From Duganella rivi (lineage in GTDB: Bacteria; Pseudomonadota; Gammaproteobacteria; Burkholderiales; Burkholderiaceae_D), in assembly GCF_009857435.1 (NCBI RefSeq), contig NZ_WWCK01000002.1:372001-436000 (forward strand): a stretch of DNA of 64,000 nt, read 5' to 3'. The first letter of the stretch is position 1. Every line of letters begins with the position of its first letter. This document shows, piece after piece, positions 47,543-55,581 of this stretch. Both the position numbers and the translations under genes were made by a program. Under the pieces are notes generated by a model. It was not told the DNA's origin, ran no database searches, and saw only the letters and a program-made list of their open reading frames with translations.

Positions 47543-48025
47543 TTAAGTCAATGGTACAGCATCGATAACGATACTAATGTCTTCATAAAACAGTGTCGCT
47601 TCATTCGCTAGTACGGCGACAGCAGTGGCCCGCGGCACCGAAGGATAATGTCGCAGGAAGTCCTCCAGTGATTTACCGGTGAGCAGGCAATCAAACATCC
47701 GCTTAATCGGCACTAAGGTGTCCTTGAATACGGGCAACCCTCCGAGAATCTCGGGCTCCATTTGTATTAGCGGTGAGCGTGTTTTCATGAGGGCGAGCAC
47801 TTCGGGTATATGCGGGCCGGTTGGCCGCTGTCGCGGAGTGACGACCTTGCCTTTGAAGCGAACGACTGGGCCGATGGCGTAGCGGAGATCCAACTCAGGA
47901 CAGTCGTCGTCAAATTCGATGTCGTCCGGCGGCAATGACATCACGGACTCCCATTTACTGGGCTGCAAGTAATATCCGTTTTTCTCGGCGGCTGGCTTTT
48001 CTGAACGAGATGATTCGAATTCCAT
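47543..48025 (-). CDS. DUF433-domain protein, candidate antitoxin
   Basis: A 160-residue protein whose C-terminal part (about 95-150) matches DUF433, a small helix-turn-helix-like domain found in antitoxins: PEILGGLPVFKDTLVPI and the helical LEDFLRHYPSV. The first 90 residues, starting MEFESSRSEKPAAEKNG, are unusual for the family. The start at 48025 is preceded by GGAGG. The first 71 bases overlap the end of the BrnT-like gene in another frame, so the two are translated from one message. Confidence 0.72.
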   Translation of the reverse strand: MEFESSRSEKPAAEKNGYYLQPSKWESVMSLPPDDIEFDDDCPELDLRYAIGPVVRFKGKVVTPRQRPTGPHIPEVLALMKTRSPLIQMEPEILGGLPVFKDTLVPIKRMFDCLLTGKSLEDFLRHYPSVPRATAVAVLANEATLFYEDISIVIDAVPLT

Positions 48026-48227
48026 AACTGTCCTCCGTGTGGGCGATCGATACCTCCACGCCTTGAAGGTATCCAAGCGTAATATAACGGCGCTCGCTGT
48101 AGTGATAGCGCGTGTCCTCATACGTGAACGCATGCCAGTCAAATACGGCGTGCGCATCAGCGAAATCCAAGCCGTGCTTGCGCAGGTTGTATTGGCGCTT
48201 GGCTTCGTCCCACGTGTAGGTAGTCAT
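47955..48227 (-). CDS. brnT: BrnT-family toxin
   Basis: A 90-residue protein with the BrnT ribonuclease-toxin pattern: N-terminal TWDEAKRQYNLRKHGLDF, then DAHAVFDW, RRYITLGYLQGV and the basic end RIISFRKASRREKR. BrnT proteins are RelE-like toxins normally followed by a brnA antitoxin gene. No BrnA-like product is seen here; the overlapping downstream gene encodes a DUF433 protein instead. Being an active toxin is inferred from family membership. Confidence 0.82.
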   Translation of the reverse strand: MTTYTWDEAKRQYNLRKHGLDFADAHAVFDWHAFTYEDTRYHYSERRYITLGYLQGVEVSIAHTEDSYGIRIISFRKASRREKRILLAAQ

Positions 48228-48344
48228 TTCAGTGTAGTGGCTTAAAGATATCCTTCAAGCGGCACTGAAAACAGAACAGGCCCGGGACATCGTTCTGACA
48301 TCCTGAGCCTGCTTTTCTGAGCTGTCCTTCGACTAGATCAATAG

Positions 48345-49196
48345 TTATCGCGCTAACAGGGCGGCGATGGCGGTGTCTAGTGTGGTGGCGCCTTTGCGGG
48401 AGGTGGATTCGAATTCGATCCAGCCTTGGTTGAAGCCGTCCAGCATTTGCATGCGCGGCGTCGGATTCTTCATGCCTTGCGTGGTAAAGAGTTCTGCCCA
48501 TGTTTCGCGTGGGACTGCGTCGGCTACGACTTGGTGGCCGAGCAGGCGGCTGAAGCTGGCTGCGATGTCGTTAGGGCTGATGCGTGCCGGACCTTCTAGT
48601 TCGACCACGCGCACGCCGTTCCATGTTTGCTGCAATAGCTCTGCCGCCAACGTCGAGATATCGGCACACGCCACCATCGGCACCGGGCGATCCAGCGGTT
48701 GCAGGAAGCTGGCGATACGGCCTTCGTCGCGTGCTGTTGGCACGTCCCACAGGCTGTTCTCGATGAACCACGCCGCGCGCAGGAAGGTGATGGGCAGATC
48801 CAGCCCACCAAGTTCGCGCTCCATGATACCGAGTTGATTCAGCAGGTTAGGCTGCGTCGCTTGCGCGCCGATGGTCGACAGCACCACGACCCGCTTAGGA
48901 CGCGCCGTCGCCAGTGCTTCACGCAAGGCAGAAATGCTGCGCCGCGCTTCGGGAAATCCTACGCTCGGATCGAAGGTCGGCGGCAGCAGCACGAATACTG
49001 CTTCTGCGCCGTGGAAGGCTTGCGTCAGCGCCGCCGCATCATTGACATCGGCTATTGCGACTTCGGCACCACGCTCGGCCCACGCCGCACCCTTGGCTGC
49101 ATCGCGCACCACCGCGCGCACTGGCAAGCCTGCCGCCAACAATTGCTGACCCAGCGCCGAACCAACTTGTCCGGTAATCCCGGTAATTGCATACAT
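48345..49196 (-). CDS. NmrA-like NAD(P)-binding oxidoreductase
   Basis: A 283-residue Rossmann-fold protein of the atypical short-chain dehydrogenase/NmrA group, similar in layout to NAD(P)H:quinone-type reductases such as QorB. The dinucleotide loop is GITGQVGSALGQQL, and VVLSTIGAQA marks the later strand. The start at 49196 follows AAGGAGA; the frame is open further upstream without a ribosome site. It is divergent from a LysR gene with an operator-like dyad between them. Confidence 0.87.
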   Translation of the reverse strand: MYAITGITGQVGSALGQQLLAAGLPVRAVVRDAAKGAAWAERGAEVAIADVNDAAALTQAFHGAEAVFVLLPPTFDPSVGFPEARRSISALREALATARPKRVVVLSTIGAQATQPNLLNQLGIMERELGGLDLPITFLRAAWFIENSLWDVPTARDEGRIASFLQPLDRPVPMVACADISTLAAELLQQTWNGVRVVELEGPARISPNDIAASFSRLLGHQVVADAVPRETWAELFTTQGMKNPTPRMQMLDGFNQGWIEFESTSRKGATTLDTAIAALLAR

Positions 49197-49242
49197 GATG
49201 TTCTCCTTGAATAAACGATGAAGAGAATTTTGCTGCAAACCG

Positions 49243-49265
49243 TCCCATACTCCGATAGCATGGGA
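49243..49265. promoter_or_regulatory. LysR-type operator dyad
   Basis: TCCCAT (49243-49248) and ATGGGA (49260-49265) form a perfect inverted repeat spaced by 11 bases, so it contains the canonical T-N11-A core. It lies between the divergent NmrA-like and LysR genes, 29 bases before the LysR start. It is the clearest regulator site in the window. Confidence 0.7.
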
Positions 49266-49294
49266 TGCATATCATTAATGACTAAACCGCATAT

Positions 49295-50200
49295 ATGGCT
49301 TTCGACGAACGGGTAGTGAACGGCATGCGGATACTGGCCGCCATCGTGGACAGTGGCAGTTTCGTGCGCGCCGGTGAAGCGCTGGATATGTCACAGTCCG
49401 GCGTCAGCCGCGCCATCGCCAAGCTGGAAGAGCGGTTGAATATCCGCCTGTTCGATCGCACCACGCGCAAGGTTGCGCTAACCGACGAAGGCCGCCGCTT
49501 CTACGCGCAGGTAGGCCCGCTGCTGGCAGGATTGGAAGAAGCTGTCGCCTCGGCAGGCGAGGGCGCTGTAAAAGTGCGTGGCCGCCTGCGCGTGAATGCC
49601 GATCCAATCAGCGCTCGGCTGCTGCTCGGCTCCAAACTGGGAGGCTTCCTCAAGCGCCACCCGGAGCTGGATCTGGACTTGGTTGTCCGCGACCACTTGG
49701 GCGACATGGTGGGCGATGGCTTCGACCTCGCCATCCGCCTCGGCCAACCGCAAACCTCATCGCTGATCGCCCGCAAGCTGATGGACACGCGGGTGCTAAC
49801 CGTCGCCACGCCGGCCTATCTGCGCAAGCACGGCACGCCGAAAAAGCCGGTCGATCTGGAAAGCCCGGATCACGTCTGCATCCACTTCCGCAACCCGGCC
49901 ACCGGGCGCCCCTTCGATTGGGAATTCCATCGCGGCGGCAAAGTCATCATCGTTTATCCGCGCAGCCAGATGACCGTCAACGACGCCGGCACCATGGAGA
50001 GCGTACTGCTGTCCGGCTACGGCCTGGCGCAAGTAATCGACATCGCGGTCGAGCCGCTGTTACGCTCCGGTGCGCTGGTTCCGGTACTGGCCGCGTGGCC
50101 GGACGAGCGCTTTCCACTGTACGCGCTGTACCCATCGCGCCACCACCCGCCAGCGAAGACGCAAGCCTTCCTGGAATTTGTCCAGTCTCTGCTACGATAG
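49295..50200 (+). CDS. LysR-family regulator of the divergent reductase
   Basis: A 301-residue LysR-type regulator with N-terminal helix-turn-helix (FVRAGEALDMSQSGVSRAI) and a C-terminal effector-binding domain of the CrgA/DsdC-like group (FDLAIRLGQP, DHVCIHFRNP). Divergent placement and the dyad upstream make the NmrA-like gene its likely target. No effector can be named. Confidence 0.92.
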   Translation: MAFDERVVNGMRILAAIVDSGSFVRAGEALDMSQSGVSRAIAKLEERLNIRLFDRTTRKVALTDEGRRFYAQVGPLLAGLEEAVASAGEGAVKVRGRLRVNADPISARLLLGSKLGGFLKRHPELDLDLVVRDHLGDMVGDGFDLAIRLGQPQTSSLIARKLMDTRVLTVATPAYLRKHGTPKKPVDLESPDHVCIHFRNPATGRPFDWEFHRGGKVIIVYPRSQMTVNDAGTMESVLLSGYGLAQVIDIAVEPLLRSGALVPVLAAWPDERFPLYALYPSRHHPPAKTQAFLEFVQSLLR

Positions 50201-50218
50201 CGGCTTTGGGGAACGAAG

Positions 50219-50521
50219 ATGGCGCGTGATATTTACGCTTATCGGCAATTGGCGGTGGAGTCGGTGGACGAGGGTGGACGAATCGTGATTCGCCCGATGT
50301 CCAACCAAGCCTACGCCACCGACCTCAATGTGCAATGCTCGCGCCGCCTCAGCGACACGAGCATTTATCCTGTCGGCACCTGCTTCCTCGTCAACGCCAA
50401 ACTGACTGACCGCCTCGGTGGCGAGCAATACCTTTACGTTTGGCACGGCGACGAAATCAAGGTGCTGTCGGACAGCGAAGCCGAGGTGTTCCTCGGTGCT
50501 TACCGCCGCGTGCGGCTTTAA
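50219..50521 (+). CDS. Hypothetical protein
   Basis: A 100-residue soluble protein beginning MARDIYAYRQLAVE, with a central basic/cysteine segment (LNVQCSRRL) and no signal peptide or membrane helix. The family is not recognised. It starts 18 bases after the LysR stop on the same strand and its end overlaps the converging MFS gene by 4 bases. Composition is like the host genes, so I take it as real. Confidence 0.6.
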   Translation: MARDIYAYRQLAVESVDEGGRIVIRPMSNQAYATDLNVQCSRRLSDTSIYPVGTCFLVNAKLTDRLGGEQYLYVWHGDEIKVLSDSEAEVFLGAYRRVRL

Positions 50522-51756
50522 TGCACGGCGTGTAGCTTGACTGACGGCTGGCCGTCATCCTTGGCCCACACGGCAATCACCGCCGCCATCGCCAAGGCCA
50601 ACACGCCGCCGAGCGCCATCGCGCCCCACACGCCGGTGTGATCGACCGTCAAACCGCCCACCAGCGCACCGCTGGCCAGAGCAATCTGTACGATGGAGAC
50701 GAATACCGCGCCGCCGCTTTCCATGGCATGCGGCGCCGCTTTGAAGATCCAGGTCTGCACCGAGATCGGCATCATGCCGAAGCCCACGCCCCACAGCACC
50801 ACCAGCGCCGTTGCCGCCCACGCATTCGCGCCCAGCAGTGGCAGTGCGCCGATCGCCACGCCCAGCGTGATGCCGGTAACGATCAGCGAGGTGCGCACGC
50901 TGCGCGCCACCAGTGCGCCGCCGATCATATTGCCGAAGAAGCCAGCCGCACCATACGCCAGCAGCAAGCTGCTGATGGTGGTCGCAGTCAAATGCGTCAC
51001 TTGGCTGAGGAAGGGCGTGATGTAGGTGTATGCCGCGAACTGGCCCAGGAACACCAGTACAGTCGCCAAAATCCCCAGCCGTGCTTTCGACACGCGCAGC
51101 AGCTCCGGCAACTGGCGGAAGGTGATGGCTTTTTCCGGCGGCAGCTTAGGCAGCAAGTACATCTGCGTCAGCAGCACCAGCAAGCCGACCACGCCGGCTG
51201 CCGCGAAAGCGGTGCGCCAGCCGAACAGTTCACCGAGGAAGGCGCCAGCCGGCACGCCGGCCACGGTGCCGACTGACACACCAGCAAACACCACCGCAGT
51301 GGCGCGTGTCGCCGCTTCTGGCGTCACCAGCCGCGTGCTGAGCGCCGGCCCGATGGCCCAGAAGCCGCCCACGCCTATGCCGAGCAGTGCGCGGCCGAAC
51401 AGGATCAGCGGGAAGGAGTGCGACAGCGTCACGATGGCATTCGACAGCACCAGCGTTGCAGTCAGCCCCCAGATCACGTAGCGGCGATCCGTCTTGCCGA
51501 CGCCGACGGTGACCAGGATGGCGGCCAGCGCAGCCACGATGCCGGGCACGGTCACCATCATGCCGGCGATGCCCTCGGTTACGCCGAGTTCAGCGGCAAT
51601 CGCCGGCAGTAGGCCGACCGGCAGGAATTCTGTGGTCACCAGCGCAAACGCGCCAATGGCCACCGACAACACGGCCAGCCAAGGCGAGCCATGTTTCGGC
51701 GGAATAGGAGTGGGGGCGGGCGCATCCTCGCGGAGCGCGGTGTTTTGATTTTGCAT
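50518..51756 (-). CDS. MFS exporter of the DHA1 family
   Basis: A 412-residue inner-membrane transporter with twelve predicted helices, resembling AraJ/PbuE/NepI-type drug, sugar or nucleoside exporters. Helix 1 contains FALVTTEFLPVGLLPAIA and the inter-domain motif GRALLGIGVGGFWAIGPA is typical. The start at 51756 has AAGGA upstream. It is divergent from a TetR-type regulator that probably represses it. Confidence 0.88.
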   Translation of the reverse strand: MQNQNTALREDAPAPTPIPPKHGSPWLAVLSVAIGAFALVTTEFLPVGLLPAIAAELGVTEGIAGMMVTVPGIVAALAAILVTVGVGKTDRRYVIWGLTATLVLSNAIVTLSHSFPLILFGRALLGIGVGGFWAIGPALSTRLVTPEAATRATAVVFAGVSVGTVAGVPAGAFLGELFGWRTAFAAAGVVGLLVLLTQMYLLPKLPPEKAITFRQLPELLRVSKARLGILATVLVFLGQFAAYTYITPFLSQVTHLTATTISSLLLAYGAAGFFGNMIGGALVARSVRTSLIVTGITLGVAIGALPLLGANAWAATALVVLWGVGFGMMPISVQTWIFKAAPHAMESGGAVFVSIVQIALASGALVGGLTVDHTGVWGAMALGGVLALAMAAVIAVWAKDDGQPSVKLHAVH

Positions 51757-51811
51757 GGGAGAATCCTTGGATCGGTAAAAATGCTTGAGTTTTTTACTGG
51801 TCGGTTCATAA

Positions 51812-51824
51812 TGTGCGCTGCACA
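51812..51824. promoter_or_regulatory. Palindrome between MFS and TetR genes
   Basis: TGTGC-GCT-GCACA is a perfect 13-base palindrome in the 100-base divergent gap and a reasonable TetR-family operator. A second partial dyad, ACCAATCGGT, lies just before the TetR start. Confidence 0.45.
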
Positions 51825-51856
51825 ATATTTTGTCAATGAATTTTTAACCAATCGGT

Positions 51857-52453
51857 ATGAAAGAGCGAAAAATCGGCCGCCCGCGCACCTTTGATGCGGA
51901 CAACGCGCTGGAAAAGGCCATGAAGGTGTTCTGGGAGAAAGGCTACGAAGGCAGTTCCTTGCCCGAACTGACCGAGGCCATGGGCATGAACCGCCCCAGC
52001 TTGTACGCCGTGTTCGGCAACAAGGAGAACTTGTTCCGCCTGGCGCTGGAGCGCTACGGCGCCACTCACGATCCATTATTCGACGCTGCGCTGGAGCGCA
52101 AAACCGCGCGTGCCGTGGTCGAGCATTTCCTGCGCGGTAACGCCGACGCTCAGACCGAGGAAGAGGCACCGCACGGCTGCCTCGTCATCAACGGCGCGCT
52201 GGCCTGCAGCGATGACGCGCTGCCTATTCGCAATTCCCTGATCGAGCGCCGCGCCGCCGCCGAGGTGCGCCTGCGTGAGCGTTTCGAGCAGGCCAAGGTG
52301 GACGGCGATTTGCCGGCCGACTTCTGCGCCAGCCAAATGGCGCGTTATGTGATGACTGTCTCCAACGGCATGGCGGTGCAGGCCGCCGCCGGGGCCACCC
52401 GCAAGCAATTACAAGAGGTGGTGGATCAAGTTCTGCGCGGTTGGCCTGAATGA
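51857..52453 (+). CDS. TetR/AcrR-family regulator
   Basis: A 198-residue TetR-type regulator. The N-terminal helix-turn-helix region (about 10-55) contains LPELTEAMGMNRPSLYAVFG followed by NKENLFRLALERY. The C-terminal ligand domain is of the YezE/NemR-like group, with two cysteines (GCLVINGALACSD) that could sense reactive compounds. It is divergent from the MFS exporter, its probable target. Confidence 0.9.
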   Translation: MKERKIGRPRTFDADNALEKAMKVFWEKGYEGSSLPELTEAMGMNRPSLYAVFGNKENLFRLALERYGATHDPLFDAALERKTARAVVEHFLRGNADAQTEEEAPHGCLVINGALACSDDALPIRNSLIERRAAAEVRLRERFEQAKVDGDLPADFCASQMARYVMTVSNGMAVQAAAGATRKQLQEVVDQVLRGWPE

Positions 52454-52483
52454 CAAGTGGTACGATGAGCGTTGCTTTAATTT

Positions 52484-52539
52484 CACAAATTTTGTCAATT
52501 TGAAATTTGTGTTGTGATTCTGAAATGAGTGGCTACAAT
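52484..52539 (+). promoter_or_regulatory. Promoter and inverted repeat upstream of PEP-CTERM gene
   Basis: TTGTGA (52512-52517), 16 bases, TACAAT (52534-52539) make a plausible sigma-70 promoter. A perfect 9-bp inverted repeat, CACAAATTT (52484-52492) and AAATTTGTG (52503-52511), abuts the -35 box. It could be an operator, or part of the transcript end of the TetR gene. Confidence 0.5.
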
Positions 52540-52574
52540 GAAGTGACCCACCCTCATCATCAGGAACGCTCGCC

Positions 52575-53192
52575 ATGAAAACTACCCGTCTGCTCCAAGC
52601 CGCCATTGCTGCCACCCTGTTTGCCGGTGGCGCCGCCTCGGCTGCCAACCTCATCAACAACGGCGATTTCGAAAGTTATTCGATCTACGTGCCGAACGGT
52701 GGCTACACCATGGTCGGCGCCGGCTCGCTCGACATTCCGTACTGGACCATCGGCGGCACCTCGATCGACCTGATCCTGAACAGCTACGGCTCCATCGGCG
52801 CCAATAGCACCAGCGTGGACATGCTGGGCACGCCGGGGCCGGGCGTGATTTCGCAGGCGTTCAACTACAGCGCCTACACCACCTACACCCTGTCGTTTGA
52901 TTTGAGCCGCAATCCTTACGGCGGCTACACGGCGGTGGAGGTGGATGTGAACGGCGTGCAGACCGTGTTCACCGGCACCAGCACGCCGACCACGCACACC
53001 TTGTCGTTCACCACCGGCGCGCTGGCCGGCTCGCAACTGCTGAAATTTAGCAGCGTCGGCGGCGACGGCTACTCGGGTGCAGTGCTGGACAACGTGGTGC
53101 TCACGGCCGTGCCGGAGCCCGAAACCTATGCCATGCTGGTGGCAGGCCTGGGCTTGGTCGGCTTCGCGGCCCGCCGTAAAAAGCAGGCTTAA
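52575..53192 (+). CDS. PEP-CTERM sorted secreted protein
   Basis: A 205-residue exported protein. The signal peptide is about 1-24. The mature part starts NLINNGDFESY, a beta-sandwich opening common in PEP-CTERM and DUF642-like surface proteins. The C-terminal sorting signal is complete: VPEPETYAMLVAGLG, a hydrophobic helix and the basic tail AARRKKQA. It should be processed by an exosortase, which is not in this window. Function is unknown; extracellular matrix or cell-surface roles are usual. Confidence 0.93.
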   Translation: MKTTRLLQAAIAATLFAGGAASAANLINNGDFESYSIYVPNGGYTMVGAGSLDIPYWTIGGTSIDLILNSYGSIGANSTSVDMLGTPGPGVISQAFNYSAYTTYTLSFDLSRNPYGGYTAVEVDVNGVQTVFTGTSTPTTHTLSFTTGALAGSQLLKFSSVGGDGYSGAVLDNVVLTAVPEPETYAMLVAGLGLVGFAARRKKQA

Positions 53193-54187
53193 TCGGTCGT
53201 GCCGTCATCATCGTCGTCCTCGGTTTCGGGGACGCCGTTTTTGACGGCCTGCGTGCGGGCAGCATCGACCGCCGCTTTCAATTTGCCGGCGTTGGCCATG
53301 AACTGGTCAACGTTGCGCTCCTCGCTATGCCGCACTTCCGGCGGCAGCAATACCGACATGTAGAGCTCATCGGCGGCGCGGCCGGTGCTTTGCAGGTTGG
53401 CCATCACCATCAGTCCTGAACCAGCCAGCAGCATCACCAAGCCGGTAATCAGGAAGCGGCGCGGATGGTGCGGCTTGATGGTCAGCAGGTGGAAGAACAC
53501 CATCGCGCAGGCAATCGCCAGCGTGACCAGATTGCCGTAGCGCGTTAGCGATTCGGCCGACCAGGCATAGGCCAGAACGGCGCTGCCCGCGCGCCACACC
53601 CCCACCGTCGCCAGGGCGCTGCCAAGGATGAACAGATGCCGTCCCATGCGCGCATGGCTGCCGAACAGGCGATTGGCCAAGGCCCACACGCCGGCCCACA
53701 GCAAGCCCGCCGCCAGGCTGGAGGCCAGCACCAGCAAGTAGCGGATCAGCGCGAACGGTTCAACATCGGCCAGCCAGGTTTCCAGCACGCTGAACAAGGC
53801 GATCAGCACCAGGCCAATGGTGGCGGGCGTGCCGCCTTCCCAGCCGTGCATGGTGGTGTCGGCAATCTCCGGCGCGACCGGGAAATCGTAAGGCCGCACG
53901 CGCAGCCGCGTGTGGCCGAGGCGCACCACAGTGTCGCCGTCGAGCGTGACGCTGGCTTGGCGGCGGCCCTTGTAGATGGTGCCATTCTTGCTGCCGAGGT
54001 CGCGCAGCACGATCTGGTTGTGCTGGTCCGTTTCCACCACCGCGTGGCTGGCGGCGCTGTGGGCGTCGTCGAGGATGATCTCGTTATCGTAGCTGCGGCC
54101 GATGCGGATCGGCAGCTGCGCAACTTTGTGCCGGTGCAGCACATCGCCATTGCGCGCCAGGATTTCAACGAAGTAGGGCGCCTTCAT
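53189..54187 (-). CDS. FHA-domain membrane protein
   Basis: A 332-residue protein with an N-terminal forkhead-associated domain (about 20-95), which binds phosphothreonine peptides: PIRIGRSYDNEIILDD, SHAVVE and LRDLGSKNGTIYKG are intact. Five or so transmembrane helices follow (about 130-265) and the protein ends in an acidic tail (ETEDDDDDGTTD). Its ATG overlaps the stop of the secreted protease gene upstream (4 bases), so the two are coupled. The kinase that would supply phosphothreonine is not in the window. Confidence 0.88.
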   Translation of the reverse strand: MKAPYFVEILARNGDVLHRHKVAQLPIRIGRSYDNEIILDDAHSAASHAVVETDQHNQIVLRDLGSKNGTIYKGRRQASVTLDGDTVVRLGHTRLRVRPYDFPVAPEIADTTMHGWEGGTPATIGLVLIALFSVLETWLADVEPFALIRYLLVLASSLAAGLLWAGVWALANRLFGSHARMGRHLFILGSALATVGVWRAGSAVLAYAWSAESLTRYGNLVTLAIACAMVFFHLLTIKPHHPRRFLITGLVMLLAGSGLMVMANLQSTGRAADELYMSVLLPPEVRHSEERNVDQFMANAGKLKAAVDAARTQAVKNGVPETEDDDDDGTTD

Positions 54188-55566
54188 TTCGACGCTCCTT
54201 TCTTCGGTTTCTGCGACGCCAACGATAAGGATTCGAGGAACACGCGCGACAGGCGCAAGCCGTTTTCATACGACACGCCGCGCGCATCGACCCGGCTCTG
54301 CAAGCTCATCAAGCCTTGGTCGGTGCTGGCGGTCAGCAGCGCGAAGTCGTACAGGCCGGCGAATTTACGGTAGGCGCGCACGCACAGCACGGCGCGCAGC
54401 GGCAGGTCTTTGTTCTTGACGAAATCCTCGGTGCAGTTGGGGCCGGTCAAGCGCGCATCCTTGTTGCTGCCGAAGTGTTCGTTCTTGAACGAGGCGCTGG
54501 CCAGCTGCGCAAAGCGCAGCTTGTCGAGGCTGACGCCGCGCAGGAATTGATGGCGGATGCTGATCTGCCCGGTTTGCAGCGAGCCGCTGACAAAGATCGC
54601 CGATTCCATCGCGCAGCTGGCGTCATCTACGGTGAATGGCTTGTCGGCCTTGACGTTGGAGCGGCCCCAGCAGCGCATCTGTTCGGACTCGCGCACCGGC
54701 ACCTGGTACGGCCCCATCGGCTTCAAGCTCAAGGGACTGGACAGCAGCTGGTTGACCATCGCCGTTTGATGGGCCAGCAGTTGGCCGGCTACCACGGCGG
54801 TAAAGTCGGTTGGCGCTTTCTGCTGGGCTTCGACTTTTTTCAGCAAGTCTTGCGCGTAGCGGCCCGGCACCAGGAAGCTGACCAGCTCACCGTCGAGGCG
54901 CTTGGAGACGTTGATGCCGGCCACCGAGCCATCGGCCGTCACGCTGGGGCCGCCGCTCATGCCGGAGTTGATCGGGCCGGTGAACATCAGCTGATCGTAG
55001 AAACTGCGGGCGATCACGCCGTTGTAAGCGCCTTCGGAAATGGCGAAGCCGAGGTCGAGCGGATTACCCATCGAGTACAAATACTGGCCTTGCGTCAGGC
55101 GCGCCAGCTGCTCGGGCATCTTGAAGAAGCCGGTGCCGTTGCGATTGACGCGCAGCACGGCGAGGTCATGCAGCACGTCGACCGCCAGCAGCTCGACATT
55201 GCCGCGCTGGCCGCTGGTATCGACCCATTCGCCGACATAAGTATCAGGATCAAGCGCGAACTGCGACACCACGTGGTAATTGGTTACCACCAAATTGCTG
55301 GTGCCAATCAAGAAACCGGAACCGACCGACGATTGCGTGCGGCCGCTTTTCAGCAGCGAGCGCACTTGCAGGATGTCGTTCTTGGCGGAGGCATACAGGT
55401 GCTGGGCCGCGCTGGAGGGCGGCGGCAGCGGGGCGGTTTCGGCGTTGGCCGCATCGGTGGCAGACGCGGCCGGCGGCTGGGCCGCGGGAGGATTCGGGCC
55501 CGCCAGCGCGGCGCCGGCGCAGGCCCAGGTTAATGCAAGAGTTGAGGCGAGCTTGATGACTTTCAT
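54184..55566 (-). CDS. Secreted trypsin-like serine protease
   Basis: A 460-residue exported protease of the S1/HtrA-like fold. Signal peptide about 1-22, then a Pro/Ala-rich linker (about 24-55). The catalytic triad reads H98 in TNYHVV, D134 in HDLAVLRV and S204 in SGMSGGPS. There is no evident PDZ domain; the C-terminal 230 residues are unassigned and contain four cysteines. It is co-transcribed with the FHA membrane protein, suggesting periplasmic proteolysis coupled to phospho-signalling. Confidence 0.88.
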   Translation of the reverse strand: MKVIKLASTLALTWACAGAALAGPNPPAAQPPAASATDAANAETAPLPPPSSAAQHLYASAKNDILQVRSLLKSGRTQSSVGSGFLIGTSNLVVTNYHVVSQFALDPDTYVGEWVDTSGQRGNVELLAVDVLHDLAVLRVNRNGTGFFKMPEQLARLTQGQYLYSMGNPLDLGFAISEGAYNGVIARSFYDQLMFTGPINSGMSGGPSVTADGSVAGINVSKRLDGELVSFLVPGRYAQDLLKKVEAQQKAPTDFTAVVAGQLLAHQTAMVNQLLSSPLSLKPMGPYQVPVRESEQMRCWGRSNVKADKPFTVDDASCAMESAIFVSGSLQTGQISIRHQFLRGVSLDKLRFAQLASASFKNEHFGSNKDARLTGPNCTEDFVKNKDLPLRAVLCVRAYRKFAGLYDFALLTASTDQGLMSLQSRVDARGVSYENGLRLSRVFLESLSLASQKPKKGASK

Positions 55567-55581
55567 GCAGTCCTTAAATCG

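Noticed and set aside
48240..48330. Possible terminator or remnant between the BrnT and NmrA-like genes
   Set aside because: CAGGC/GCCTG pairing and a T-rich stretch can be drawn on the minus strand, but the loop is long and other inner repeats are direct and not inverted; too weak to list.
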